Shown in pieces: positions 17,131 through 24,776 of a DNA stretch of 64,000 nt (positions are counted from its first letter, which is position 1; each line of letters starts with the position of its first letter). Position numbers and translations under genes: made by a program. Origin of the DNA: Shewanella sp. GD04112 (GTDB lineage: Bacteria > Pseudomonadota > Gammaproteobacteria > Enterobacterales > Shewanellaceae); the NCBI RefSeq assembly GCF_029835735.1, contig NZ_JAOEAL010000001.1, positions 1,798,001 through 1,862,000 on the forward strand, read 5' to 3'. The notes beneath the pieces were generated by a model. That model ran no database searches and was not told where the DNA came from. It saw only the letters and a list, made by a program, of their open reading frames with translations.

Positions 17131-18147
17131 TTGGAATTTCTATACGAATATGGCATGTTTTTAGCGAAAGCCGTGACAATTGTGATTGCGCTTGTTGCTG
17201 TGATTATTGTGGTGCTCGCGTCCACGGTGAAGCACAAATCGGATAAAGGTGAACTGAGGATTACCAATCTTTCAGAAGAACTGGAAGATCTCAAACACAG
17301 CTTGAAGGAAGAACTGCTGTCGAAGAAGCAGTTTAAAGCCTACGAAAAACAGCTGAAAGCGGACGAAAAGGCGAAGGAAAAAGCGGCCGAAGAAGACAAC
17401 AAAGGCAAAGTTTTTGTTATTGATTTTAAAGGCAGTATTGATGCCGCCGAAGTGGCTTCTTTGCGGGAAGAAATCAGCGCGATTTTAACCATCGCCGAAA
17501 AGGGCGACGAAGTGGTGGTGAATGTCGAAAGTGGCGGTGGCATGGTGCATGGCTACGGTCTGGCCTCTAGCCAGCTTGACCGTCTGCGTCAGGCCGAGAT
17601 CCCATTAACGATTTGCGTGGATAAGGTCGCCGCCAGCGGTGGTTATATGATGGCCTGTGTGGCAAACAAAGTGTATGCCGCGCCATTCGCCATCGTAGGT
17701 TCAATCGGTGTCGTTGCCCAGTTGCCTAACTTCAACCGTTTATTGAAGAAACATGAAATCGACTACGAGCAACACACGGCCGGTGATTTTAAGCGCACCT
17801 TAACCGTGTTTGGCGAAAATACTGACGAAGGCAGACAGAAGTTCCAACAGGAGCTGGAAGAAACCCATGTGTTGTTTAAAGCTTTCGTGAGCAAGTATCG
17901 TCCTCAGCTCGATTTGGCTAAGGTGGCCACGGGCGAACATTGGTACGGTCAACAGGCGATTGAATTAGGTCTTATCGATGCGATTTCAACCAGTGATGAT
18001 GTGTTAATGCAGTTAGCTGGCGAACGTACTGTGTACAAGTTGCGCTACCAAGTCCGTAAGAAGTTGGCAGATAAAATCGCCCATGGTGCGTCTTTATCGG
18101 TAAATGCGATTTTTAATCGATTAGTTGAGAAAAATCGTCCCATGTAA
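17131..18147 (+). CDS. sohB: inner-membrane serine peptidase SohB (S49 family)
   Basis: A 338-residue S49-family (SppA-like) peptidase. One N-terminal membrane segment (about residues 8-32, VTIVIALVAVIIVVLAS) anchors a domain that begins with a charged coiled-coil-like stretch. The Ser nucleophile is in KVAASGGYMMACVA near residue 173 and the general-base Lys in the downstream HTAGDFKRTLTVFG segment. The E. coli homologue suppresses loss of DegP; the substrate is unknown. The start codon is TTG at 17131, with GGAGAG 5 bases upstream. Its position after yciK matches the E. coli trp-topA region. Confidence 0.92.
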   Translation: MEFLYEYGMFLAKAVTIVIALVAVIIVVLASTVKHKSDKGELRITNLSEELEDLKHSLKEELLSKKQFKAYEKQLKADEKAKEKAAEEDNKGKVFVIDFKGSIDAAEVASLREEISAILTIAEKGDEVVVNVESGGGMVHGYGLASSQLDRLRQAEIPLTICVDKVAASGGYMMACVANKVYAAPFAIVGSIGVVAQLPNFNRLLKKHEIDYEQHTAGDFKRTLTVFGENTDEGRQKFQQELEETHVLFKAFVSKYRPQLDLAKVATGEHWYGQQAIELGLIDAISTSDDVLMQLAGERTVYKLRYQVRKKLADKIAHGASLSVNAIFNRLVEKNRPM

Positions 18148-18173
18148 GCCGACGAGTTAACTCAATCCTGATG

Positions 18174-18208
18174 AAAACGCCTGCGAATATGCAGGCGTTT
18201 TTGTTTTG
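18174..18208 (+). terminator. intrinsic terminator after sohB
   Basis: AAAACGCCTGC-gaatat-GCAGGCGTTTT followed by T-rich sequence, an 11-bp perfect stem about 26 bases after the sohB stop. Confidence 0.9.
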
Positions 18209-18340
18209 TCCGAGCGCGAAATAAAATAATACATTTTTTTAACATTAAGTTTGGTTTAAGACTATTCAAAATAAGCGAGATCTTATACAACTAATCACCT
18301 AGGGAATTAAAAGCTGAACAAATCAAATTAAGGATTTTCC

Positions 18341-19360
18341 ATGTTACAGCGCGTCGACTACAAGACGAACCTGATGGTAGGTGATCAAACCTATCCCGCA
18401 TTTGAGCTACGTAATATTCTCGATTTTATTGCCTCGCAGTTAGGCGAAAACGCCTTACAGCAAGTCTGTGAACATATCGGCGTTGGCCTAGCAGAGCTCA
18501 ATCATTGCCAGTTTGTGTTTGTGTGGCAGGTGGAGTATGCGATGGAGTTTTTACGCTTGCAGGGCGGCGACCCCGATATCGGCACTAAATTAGGCCTAAG
18601 CTATCGGGTGAGTAGTTTAGATGTGCTCTTGCCCCATCTCGCGCAGTTAACGTCTCTACAGGCCTGCCTGCAGTTTGTGGTCAATCATCCCCAACTGGTT
18701 GGTAGTTTTACCGATACCTTAGTGCGCCTAGAAGAAGACTGTGTTTGCATTCGTTGGCTCAATACTGGCCGTATCGACAAAGCACAATATGGATTTCAAT
18801 TTCTGCACAGCATAGGTTCGCTGTTAGGGCTGGCGAGAGAGCTCACGGGGGAGGCGATAACGCTTAGGCAAATTCATTTGGCAGAACCTGTCCGCGATGA
18901 GCGTTTTTTAACTCAGGCAACGGGGGCTAGGGTGCAGTTTAATTGCGAATATTACGAATGGAGCATTTCCCTCACCCATCTCGCGCTTGCCATCCAGTAT
19001 CCTTTCCCTGCCTACGCCGAAAAGACCGCTTCGGTATCAACCACATCCTTTATCGAAACCGTGCTGGCGGCAATCAATGAACATTTTCCCCAAGTGCTCC
19101 ATTTAGATGACATGGCGACGCAACTGCATATTAGCGAACGCAGCTTTCGGCGTAAGCTGGCACAGCTTGGCTCGAGTTATCAACGTTTAGTCGATCAGGT
19201 GCGTTGCCAAAGGGCGGTCGAGTTGATTTTAGCTAACGAGTTGGATATTGAGGCGATTGCCGAGACCTTAGGCTACAGCGATGTCAGCCATTTCCGTCAA
19301 TCCTTTAAGCATTGGATTGGCCATCCGCCAGGGTATTTTAGCAGGCTAAATGGTGGGTAA
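18341..19360 (+). CDS. AraC-family transcriptional regulator
   Basis: A 339-residue regulator. The N-terminal ~200 residues resemble the arabinose-binding-type ligand domain of OruR/ArgR-like AraC proteins; the C-terminal ~90 residues carry two helix-turn-helix units (HLDDMATQLHISERSFRRKL and DIEAIAETLGYSDVSHFRQS, ending FKHWIGHPPGYFSR). The effector and targets are unknown. The ATG at 18341 follows AAGGA by 7 bases. It stands alone between the sohB terminator and a convergent gene, so no neighbour clearly identifies its regulon. Confidence 0.9.
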   Translation: MLQRVDYKTNLMVGDQTYPAFELRNILDFIASQLGENALQQVCEHIGVGLAELNHCQFVFVWQVEYAMEFLRLQGGDPDIGTKLGLSYRVSSLDVLLPHLAQLTSLQACLQFVVNHPQLVGSFTDTLVRLEEDCVCIRWLNTGRIDKAQYGFQFLHSIGSLLGLARELTGEAITLRQIHLAEPVRDERFLTQATGARVQFNCEYYEWSISLTHLALAIQYPFPAYAEKTASVSTTSFIETVLAAINEHFPQVLHLDDMATQLHISERSFRRKLAQLGSSYQRLVDQVRCQRAVELILANELDIEAIAETLGYSDVSHFRQSFKHWIGHPPGYFSRLNGG

Positions 19361-19407
19361 AGGGAAGAGTGAAAGCGCTAATTAACAATTAACGCTTTGG
19401 TCTGTCG

Positions 19408-20109
19408 TCAAATATCACTCACACTCACTTTAAAGAACTTGGTTTTTTCGGATAGTTGTTTGAATTTCCAAGGCGGGTTAATTACCGTGATGTTTTTTAT
19501 ACCGAGCTTTGTTAAGTCATCTAATGAATAGTACCAGCCAATGTACTCTTCAGAATCATTTTGCTTTTGATACAAGGGACTTTGACCTAAATAGGTTATT
19601 TTTTGACTGACACCAACCTTAGTGAAAAACTCAGCTTCTCTGGACGTTGTTGTCTTCATATACGCGGTGAAGCTATCTCTGGCTGCTTTTTGTTGGCTCT
19701 CGGGTAAAGTTTTTAGGTATTCTTCCGTTGCTTCCTCCATCCCAGTGACACCGCCATGAAAACCAATAACAGCATGATTGGATATACGGCGCTTATGAGC
19801 TGAAGAGAATACATAATTAGCACAAGAAGATAGACAGTATTCGGTAACCTCGACGCCAAGATTATTGTTAAAAATAATCTCGCCTAAATCCATTCCTCGA
19901 TTGACTTCACCTCCCTTGCTTTTAATTGATACCCACTCGATTTGGTGAGGATTGTTATCAATCAATGAGATAAGTTTTTGATTGGCTTCCTCAGAGAGTG
20001 CTCCCTCGTAGAAAACCGTATTATCTTTTAAGTTAACTTGGGTTTGTTCTTCTGCACTGGCATTAGAAAACGCGACAAAAAACAAGGTGAAAAATATAGT
20101 CTTACGCAT
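19408..20109 (-). CDS. exported ClpP/crotonase-like protein of unknown function
   Basis: A 233-residue protein with a Sec signal peptide (MRKTIFFTLFFVAFSNASA) and a ClpP-like core: WVSIKSKGGEVNRGMDLGEI near residue 60 resembles the strand-turn of ClpP-type peptidases, and EYCLSSCANYVFSSA near residue 90 supplies a candidate nucleophilic Ser in the C-x-S-S-C-A pattern of periplasmic ClpP-like proteins; HAVIGFHGG follows. Proteolytic activity is not shown. The start at 20109 is fixed by GGAGG just upstream; a longer start would include the ribosome site in the coding region. Codon use is AT-richer than neighbours, hinting at recent acquisition. Confidence 0.75.
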   Translation of the reverse strand: MRKTIFFTLFFVAFSNASAEEQTQVNLKDNTVFYEGALSEEANQKLISLIDNNPHQIEWVSIKSKGGEVNRGMDLGEIIFNNNLGVEVTEYCLSSCANYVFSSAHKRRISNHAVIGFHGGVTGMEEATEEYLKTLPESQQKAARDSFTAYMKTTTSREAEFFTKVGVSQKITYLGQSPLYQKQNDSEEYIGWYYSLDDLTKLGIKNITVINPPWKFKQLSEKTKFFKVSVSDI

Positions 20110-20179
20110 GCCGCCTCCATTTGGCATTTAACTGAGTATTACCCATCCCTATCAGTAAACTAATCTAGAAAGGATTTAT

Positions 20180-20201
20180 AGTTGGAATGAACATTCCAAC
20201 T
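20180..20201. promoter_or_regulatory. 22-bp perfect palindrome upstream of the ClpP-like gene
   Basis: AGTTGGAATG-aa-CATTCCAACT, two perfect 10-bp arms, lies about 70 bases upstream of the minus-strand start at 20109. It has no adjacent T-run and sits in a promoter region, so an operator is more likely than a terminator. The regulator is unknown. Confidence 0.5.
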
Positions 20202-20280
20202 GGACAGTAAGTTAGCATCATTATCTAACCTGGTTCAATCAGTGGCGATTGGTAATAAGCAAGTTTCTTACTGAACATGT

Positions 20281-21465
20281 CTAAGTACAATTCCCTAAAC
20301 TCGGTGCCAGCGAATCTATCCATTGACGAATTAATTCCACGCCTTCTTGGTGCTCAAGGTTGCGACCAATGGGCGGCATGCGATCTTTAGGTTCTGACAG
20401 CGTTTGGCGATAGAGCAAAATCGAGTGGTCAGCATTGCCGGGAACGATATCGTAATCGAGTCCTTTAGGGCCACCATCCCACCCCGGTGGTTGTTTGCAG
20501 ATCCCATATTGATAACTGGTATGGTCGATATAAAACCCAAGGCGTAAGCCGGAGATGCTGGCATAGCCTTTGGCGCTGTGGCAATGGGCGCAGTTAACAT
20601 CTAAATAGCCCTTAGCACGGCTGGTTAAATCGGCTTGGAGGTTGTCTATGGCATAGGTTTTAGCGACTTGGTTTAACTCGGGTAACTGCTCCAGCTTGCC
20701 TTGCTTAGCCCAGAGGCTGAGTTGATTGACGCTTTGCCCTTGGTCGATGATATCGCGATTCAATAGATGGGCTTTAAGGCCAATCGGAATGATTTGGCTG
20801 CTGTTGTCTTGATTGATTTGGTGGCAAATTTTGCACTCGGCGCGGCTCGGAATGTTGTAATCAAAGCTTTGGTTTTGGCCTTGATTAATCAGGGTATGAT
20901 GCACGCTTGCGCCCGCGGTAAGCAGCTTTGTCTCCCCTTGTTGCCATTGATAAACCAAACTCGTCCAGCCTTGGGAGCGTTTTATCAATAGCCGTGTTTC
21001 AATAAGGGTTTCGTTGGCTATGCCTGTGATAGCCGTATCCAGTGGCAGAGCAAAGGTTTTGACCAGCACGGCGCCAGTTGGAAACTCGAATGCCTCCTGC
21101 GCTTGGTATTGGATGCTGCTGCCGGCGGGTAAATAGATAAAGCGGTATTTACTGGCGTAATTAGAAAACAGCTGTGTGGCGAGCTGATAACCAAATCCCG
21201 GTGCTTGCGGCTGCGCGGTAGGGTTTGCGGGGTCGATAAAGAGCCCATATTGACTTAATTCTGGGCAGTCCTCTGCCATTAAGGCGGGCCAGTTAACTTG
21301 CCCAGTTGTATTCACACACAAACTAGTGGGCGTTGTCGGTACAGTTGGTGTTGTCGGCGGAGTCGGCGTTTGGCCATTATCGCTGCTTTGGCTGTCACCG
21401 CCGCCACAGGCGGTTACTAGGGTCGTTAGGCTGCAGATTGCGATGAGTGTTAGGCGGTTTTTCAT
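20281..21465 (-). CDS. exported diheme-motif lipoprotein (TIGR03806-like)
   Basis: A 394-residue lipoprotein: lipobox LVTAC near residue 20, then a Pro/Thr-rich linker and a domain repeated in the neighbouring gene. Two CXXCH haem-attachment motifs are seen, CKICH near residue 217 and CAHCH near residue 295; a conserved MPPIGR near residue 365 could supply a haem-iron methionine. The domain matches my recollection of TIGR03806 (HNE_0200 family), known to occur beside parallel beta-helix proteins. A redox role at the outer membrane or periplasm is inferred. A 138-bp gap with a hairpin separates it from the upstream paralogue, so the two may be transcribed separately. Confidence 0.8.
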   Translation of the reverse strand: MKNRLTLIAICSLTTLVTACGGGDSQSSDNGQTPTPPTTPTVPTTPTSLCVNTTGQVNWPALMAEDCPELSQYGLFIDPANPTAQPQAPGFGYQLATQLFSNYASKYRFIYLPAGSSIQYQAQEAFEFPTGAVLVKTFALPLDTAITGIANETLIETRLLIKRSQGWTSLVYQWQQGETKLLTAGASVHHTLINQGQNQSFDYNIPSRAECKICHQINQDNSSQIIPIGLKAHLLNRDIIDQGQSVNQLSLWAKQGKLEQLPELNQVAKTYAIDNLQADLTSRAKGYLDVNCAHCHSAKGYASISGLRLGFYIDHTSYQYGICKQPPGWDGGPKGLDYDIVPGNADHSILLYRQTLSEPKDRMPPIGRNLEHQEGVELIRQWIDSLAPSLGNCT

Positions 21466-21500
21466 TGGATTATCCGCTCTTTAAGCTGTTGCTTGAAATA

Positions 21501-21524
21501 AGAAGGCCTAAGTCGGCCTTCTCT
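21501..21524 (-). terminator. hairpin between the two diheme genes
   Basis: AGAAGGCC-taagtc-GGCCTTCT; read on the minus strand it is followed by TTATTTC. It lies about 80 bases after the stop of the 911-residue gene and is a probable terminator or attenuator between the paralogues. Confidence 0.65.
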
Positions 21525-21603
21525 GTCAGGGTGTTGCTCTATTTTGGAGTGCTAAACAAGTGGGTGATTGCAAGCCTGCTTTCACCCATTGTTGCCGTTA
21601 ACG

Positions 21604-24339
21604 CTAGTGCGAGCAGCTTGCCGCAGGCAGGCGTTTAATCCATTCGCTGATCAGCGCCACGCCTTCATCATGGGATAGGCTGCGACCGATTTCAGGCATA
21701 CGATCGCCCGGGGTCGTACTTTGCATTCTAAAGTGCATGATGGACTCAGCGGCATTGCCAGGCACGACGTCGAAACCTAAGTTTCCACCGCCATAGGCGA
21801 CTGGCGATTTACAGGTACCGTGGGAGAAACCTGCATCATCGCTGTAGCCACGCCAGTATTCGAGTTTAAGGCCGGTGTTAGAGGCGTTGCCCTCGGGTCT
21901 ATGGCAATGGGCGCAGTTGATGTCGAGATAACCTTTAGCCGTTTGCATTAATGCGGTATCGCTTAAGCTTGCGACTGTGGCTTCATCACCATCGTGGTAG
22001 GCGGGCACTTGTGGTACTTGGCTCAGGTTCGGTAATCCCTGCAAAATACCTAGGCTTTCCCATTTCAGCAGTTGGTTCATGGTGCCATCTTGATAGCTGT
22101 AGTTGCGGTTTAAATGGCGCGCCTTAGGACCAATAGGCACAAACACGGCGTTGCTGTTGTCATCGGCCTTAAACTGGTGACACTGCTTACATTGGTTCAT
22201 GCTCGGGACCATGTAATTAAAGGTGAGGCTTTCTCCTTTATGGCTTAAGGTTTGACTGCTAATCGCACCGGCTTTCGCCAGCGTCGCATCTGTCTTATCG
22301 GCATTCCACACATAGGGCAGGGCGCTCCAACCCGTTGGACGATGGATCAGCAAACGGGTTTCAATCAAACTCTCGTTACTGCTCCCACGCTTACTGGTAT
22401 CGCTTGGCAAGGCAAAGGTTTTGACGATAACGCTACCCACTGGGAAATCAAACGCTTCGTTTTCGGAGTAACTGGCTTTTTGTCCCGAAGGCAAATACAC
22501 AAAGCGGTATTTACTGGCGTAGTCGGTAAAGAGCTGAGTGTTAAGATCGTAAGGGACACCGCCCGAATTAGGCCCTGCCGTAGGGTTTTTGGCATCGCTG
22601 AACAGATTGTAATCCGACAGTTTAGGGCAGTTTGCTTTTAGCAGTGCATCCCAACTGACGTTTGAACCCGTCGCCTGACAAAGACTTTGGTCACCATCAC
22701 CCACTAAACCACCTTCGCCTTCACCGATAGTGCCCCCGCCGCCAACGAGCACGCCGCCATCACAGCCCGCGGTATTATCGTCAACCCCGCAGCCAAACAC
22801 TTGGCCCGCGAAGGTGACTGTGTGCACGGGTAGGCTCACCTGGGTACATTTCAGCAGGTTGTTCTGGGTCTTCTCGTATTGCACATCGGCGATGCTGATG
22901 TCGGTGTTGCTGTTGGCATAGAGTCTGCCGTAGGACACATCACCGTTATCACTGGCGCAGACGTTATCGCTACCATCTGTGGCAAAGGGTGCCTCTTTCA
23001 AACCTAGGTAAGCGGCGGTGCCGTTATTGGCAAGCATTTCCCCTAAGCCGTCGTAGAGCACGCCGGGCAAGGTACCGTGACTGATGACATACGCACGGAT
23101 AATATCTTGAATTAAATAACCTTTAGGCTTACTACCATAGTCAGTGATCACGTTGTCGTGCAAGTAAATATTGCGCGGCACTGGGCGCCAACCGTCTTCA
23201 ATGGCTTGACCTGGTTGACCATAGTTGCCGACAAAGGAGGTCATATCGGGTTCTGCAATAAAGAAGCTGCTGACAGTCACCCCTAAGGTGTCGTGATGGG
23301 TAATTTCGTTATTGAAGATTTCCACATCGGCGGTCGACAGCACAATCACCCCTGTCCCCGGCGGCACTATATGCACACCAGCTGGGTTGGCCGAGGCGTT
23401 GGCGAAGTTAGGCGTGTTGTTGTCATACACTTTGTTGTTGAAAATCCGCACACTAGAGCCGTATCTGTGGTTATTGATTGGCAAGTCGAACACTAAAATC
23501 CCGCCAGTGTTGCCCATGGCTTCGTTGTCATACACATCGGCATACTTAGAGTTTTCGACTTCGATCCCCGCAACGTTTTCCTTGGCGATATTGCGGCGCA
23601 CCACAATATATTGGGATTGGCCCACATAAATGCCCGCATCGGCACTGCCGCGGACATAGCTGTCTTCAATCAAAATGTTTTCACACTCAACGGGATACAG
23701 ACCATAGGCGCCGTTATCTTTGTCGAGCTCACCTTCCCACACCGCCCCCACGCGGCGCAGTATGATGCCATTGGTATTTTTAAGCTTGATGCCGTTGTTT
23801 TTGGCTTCATTGACCGACAGATCTTGAATGGTAATGTTCAGCGCATTTTGCACGAAAATCCCATCCCCCGAGTTGGCTTGGGCGAAATTGAGGATAGTGT
23901 CCTTCATCCCGTAGCCCATGATAGTGACGTTTTTGGCATAACTGCCATCCCCATCCACGTCGCCATCGAACAGTAATGTCGAATCGATATTAAAGGTGCC
24001 CTTTGGTAGCACAATCACAGCGCCACTTTGCGCGTTGATTAAGGCTTCTTGAATACGGGTGGTGAGATTATCCCCCGGTAGGATCTTGATGGCGCCTTCG
24101 GGGAAGGTGGGGCCCGTTTCAGGGGGTTGAACTACGGGTGGCGTGACGACCTCTGGTGCTGGATCATCGTCAGAAAAACAACCCGTGAGATTAAAAGCCA
24201 TCAGTAGGGCGACCCCAGTTGGCATCAGCCAATTCGCCTTACTTTGAACTTTATTCCTGTGGGAGTTGCTTGGCCAAAGGTGGCGTGGTGTCGCCTTAAC
24301 GCCCTTCTTCGCCAGTGGGTGTGTCGTCTTGTTGAACAT
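21604..24339 (-). CDS. parallel beta-helix / diheme fusion lipoprotein
   Basis: A 911-residue protein. A long basic N-region (38 residues) precedes a hydrophobic signal with lipobox NLTGC (Cys54). Residues ~80-480 are a right-handed parallel beta-helix with repeated turns of the N-I-x-I-x-D and G-I-x-V/L type (TIGR03805-like). A Gly-rich linker (~520-545) leads to a C-terminal domain clearly paralogous to the neighbouring 394-residue protein, with CKQCH and CAHCH haem motifs and MPEIGR. So the two partners usually encoded as a gene pair are here fused in one protein, and a second free copy follows. The start at 24339 has AGGAGCACCT directly upstream. Substrate unknown; polysaccharide binding is only a fold-based guess. 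Confidence 0.82.
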   Translation of the reverse strand: MFNKTTHPLAKKGVKATPRHLWPSNSHRNKVQSKANWLMPTGVALLMAFNLTGCFSDDDPAPEVVTPPVVQPPETGPTFPEGAIKILPGDNLTTRIQEALINAQSGAVIVLPKGTFNIDSTLLFDGDVDGDGSYAKNVTIMGYGMKDTILNFAQANSGDGIFVQNALNITIQDLSVNEAKNNGIKLKNTNGIILRRVGAVWEGELDKDNGAYGLYPVECENILIEDSYVRGSADAGIYVGQSQYIVVRRNIAKENVAGIEVENSKYADVYDNEAMGNTGGILVFDLPINNHRYGSSVRIFNNKVYDNNTPNFANASANPAGVHIVPPGTGVIVLSTADVEIFNNEITHHDTLGVTVSSFFIAEPDMTSFVGNYGQPGQAIEDGWRPVPRNIYLHDNVITDYGSKPKGYLIQDIIRAYVISHGTLPGVLYDGLGEMLANNGTAAYLGLKEAPFATDGSDNVCASDNGDVSYGRLYANSNTDISIADVQYEKTQNNLLKCTQVSLPVHTVTFAGQVFGCGVDDNTAGCDGGVLVGGGGTIGEGEGGLVGDGDQSLCQATGSNVSWDALLKANCPKLSDYNLFSDAKNPTAGPNSGGVPYDLNTQLFTDYASKYRFVYLPSGQKASYSENEAFDFPVGSVIVKTFALPSDTSKRGSSNESLIETRLLIHRPTGWSALPYVWNADKTDATLAKAGAISSQTLSHKGESLTFNYMVPSMNQCKQCHQFKADDNSNAVFVPIGPKARHLNRNYSYQDGTMNQLLKWESLGILQGLPNLSQVPQVPAYHDGDEATVASLSDTALMQTAKGYLDINCAHCHRPEGNASNTGLKLEYWRGYSDDAGFSHGTCKSPVAYGGGNLGFDVVPGNAAESIMHFRMQSTTPGDRMPEIGRSLSHDEGVALISEWIKRLPAASCSH

Positions 24340-24776
24340 AGGTGCTCCTGCTTTTTGTTATTATTTCGTTAACAGAATGCGCTAGGAGCAGCAAAAGGCA
24401 ATGTGAAATATGGCCAAAATGGTGCAAGTCATCGCTGCGGTAAAGGGAGATGGTTTTACGCGACTCGCTTTAAGCTCAACATTCTTATCCCAAAATATGG
24501 GGGAGTGGTTGGGGGGAACTGAATACCCTTAATGGTGTTTTTATCTTCAGATAAGGCGGTTGGATATTATTAATGCAAATTAAAACATACTTGTTACAAG
24601 ATGAATAAAACATCATCTAGTTAACGCTTAATTTGATTGCCACTCAAAAATCACTATGTTAAAAATCTTTCGCTAAAACAGTGCTTAATAATAAATTAAA
24701 GTTAATTCAGATTTAATGCTTTATCCATAATAGTCATTAACCTTGATTTGCCCCTTAACAATATGTGGAGATGAAA
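24340..24776. other. 437-bp divergent intergenic region
   Basis: Holds the divergent promoters of the beta-helix fusion gene (minus) and mprF (plus). It is AT-rich, especially 24.54-24.74 kb, with no ORF worth calling and no clear operator; only short symmetrical pieces such as CTTGTTACAAG near 24590 were seen. Confidence 0.6.
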
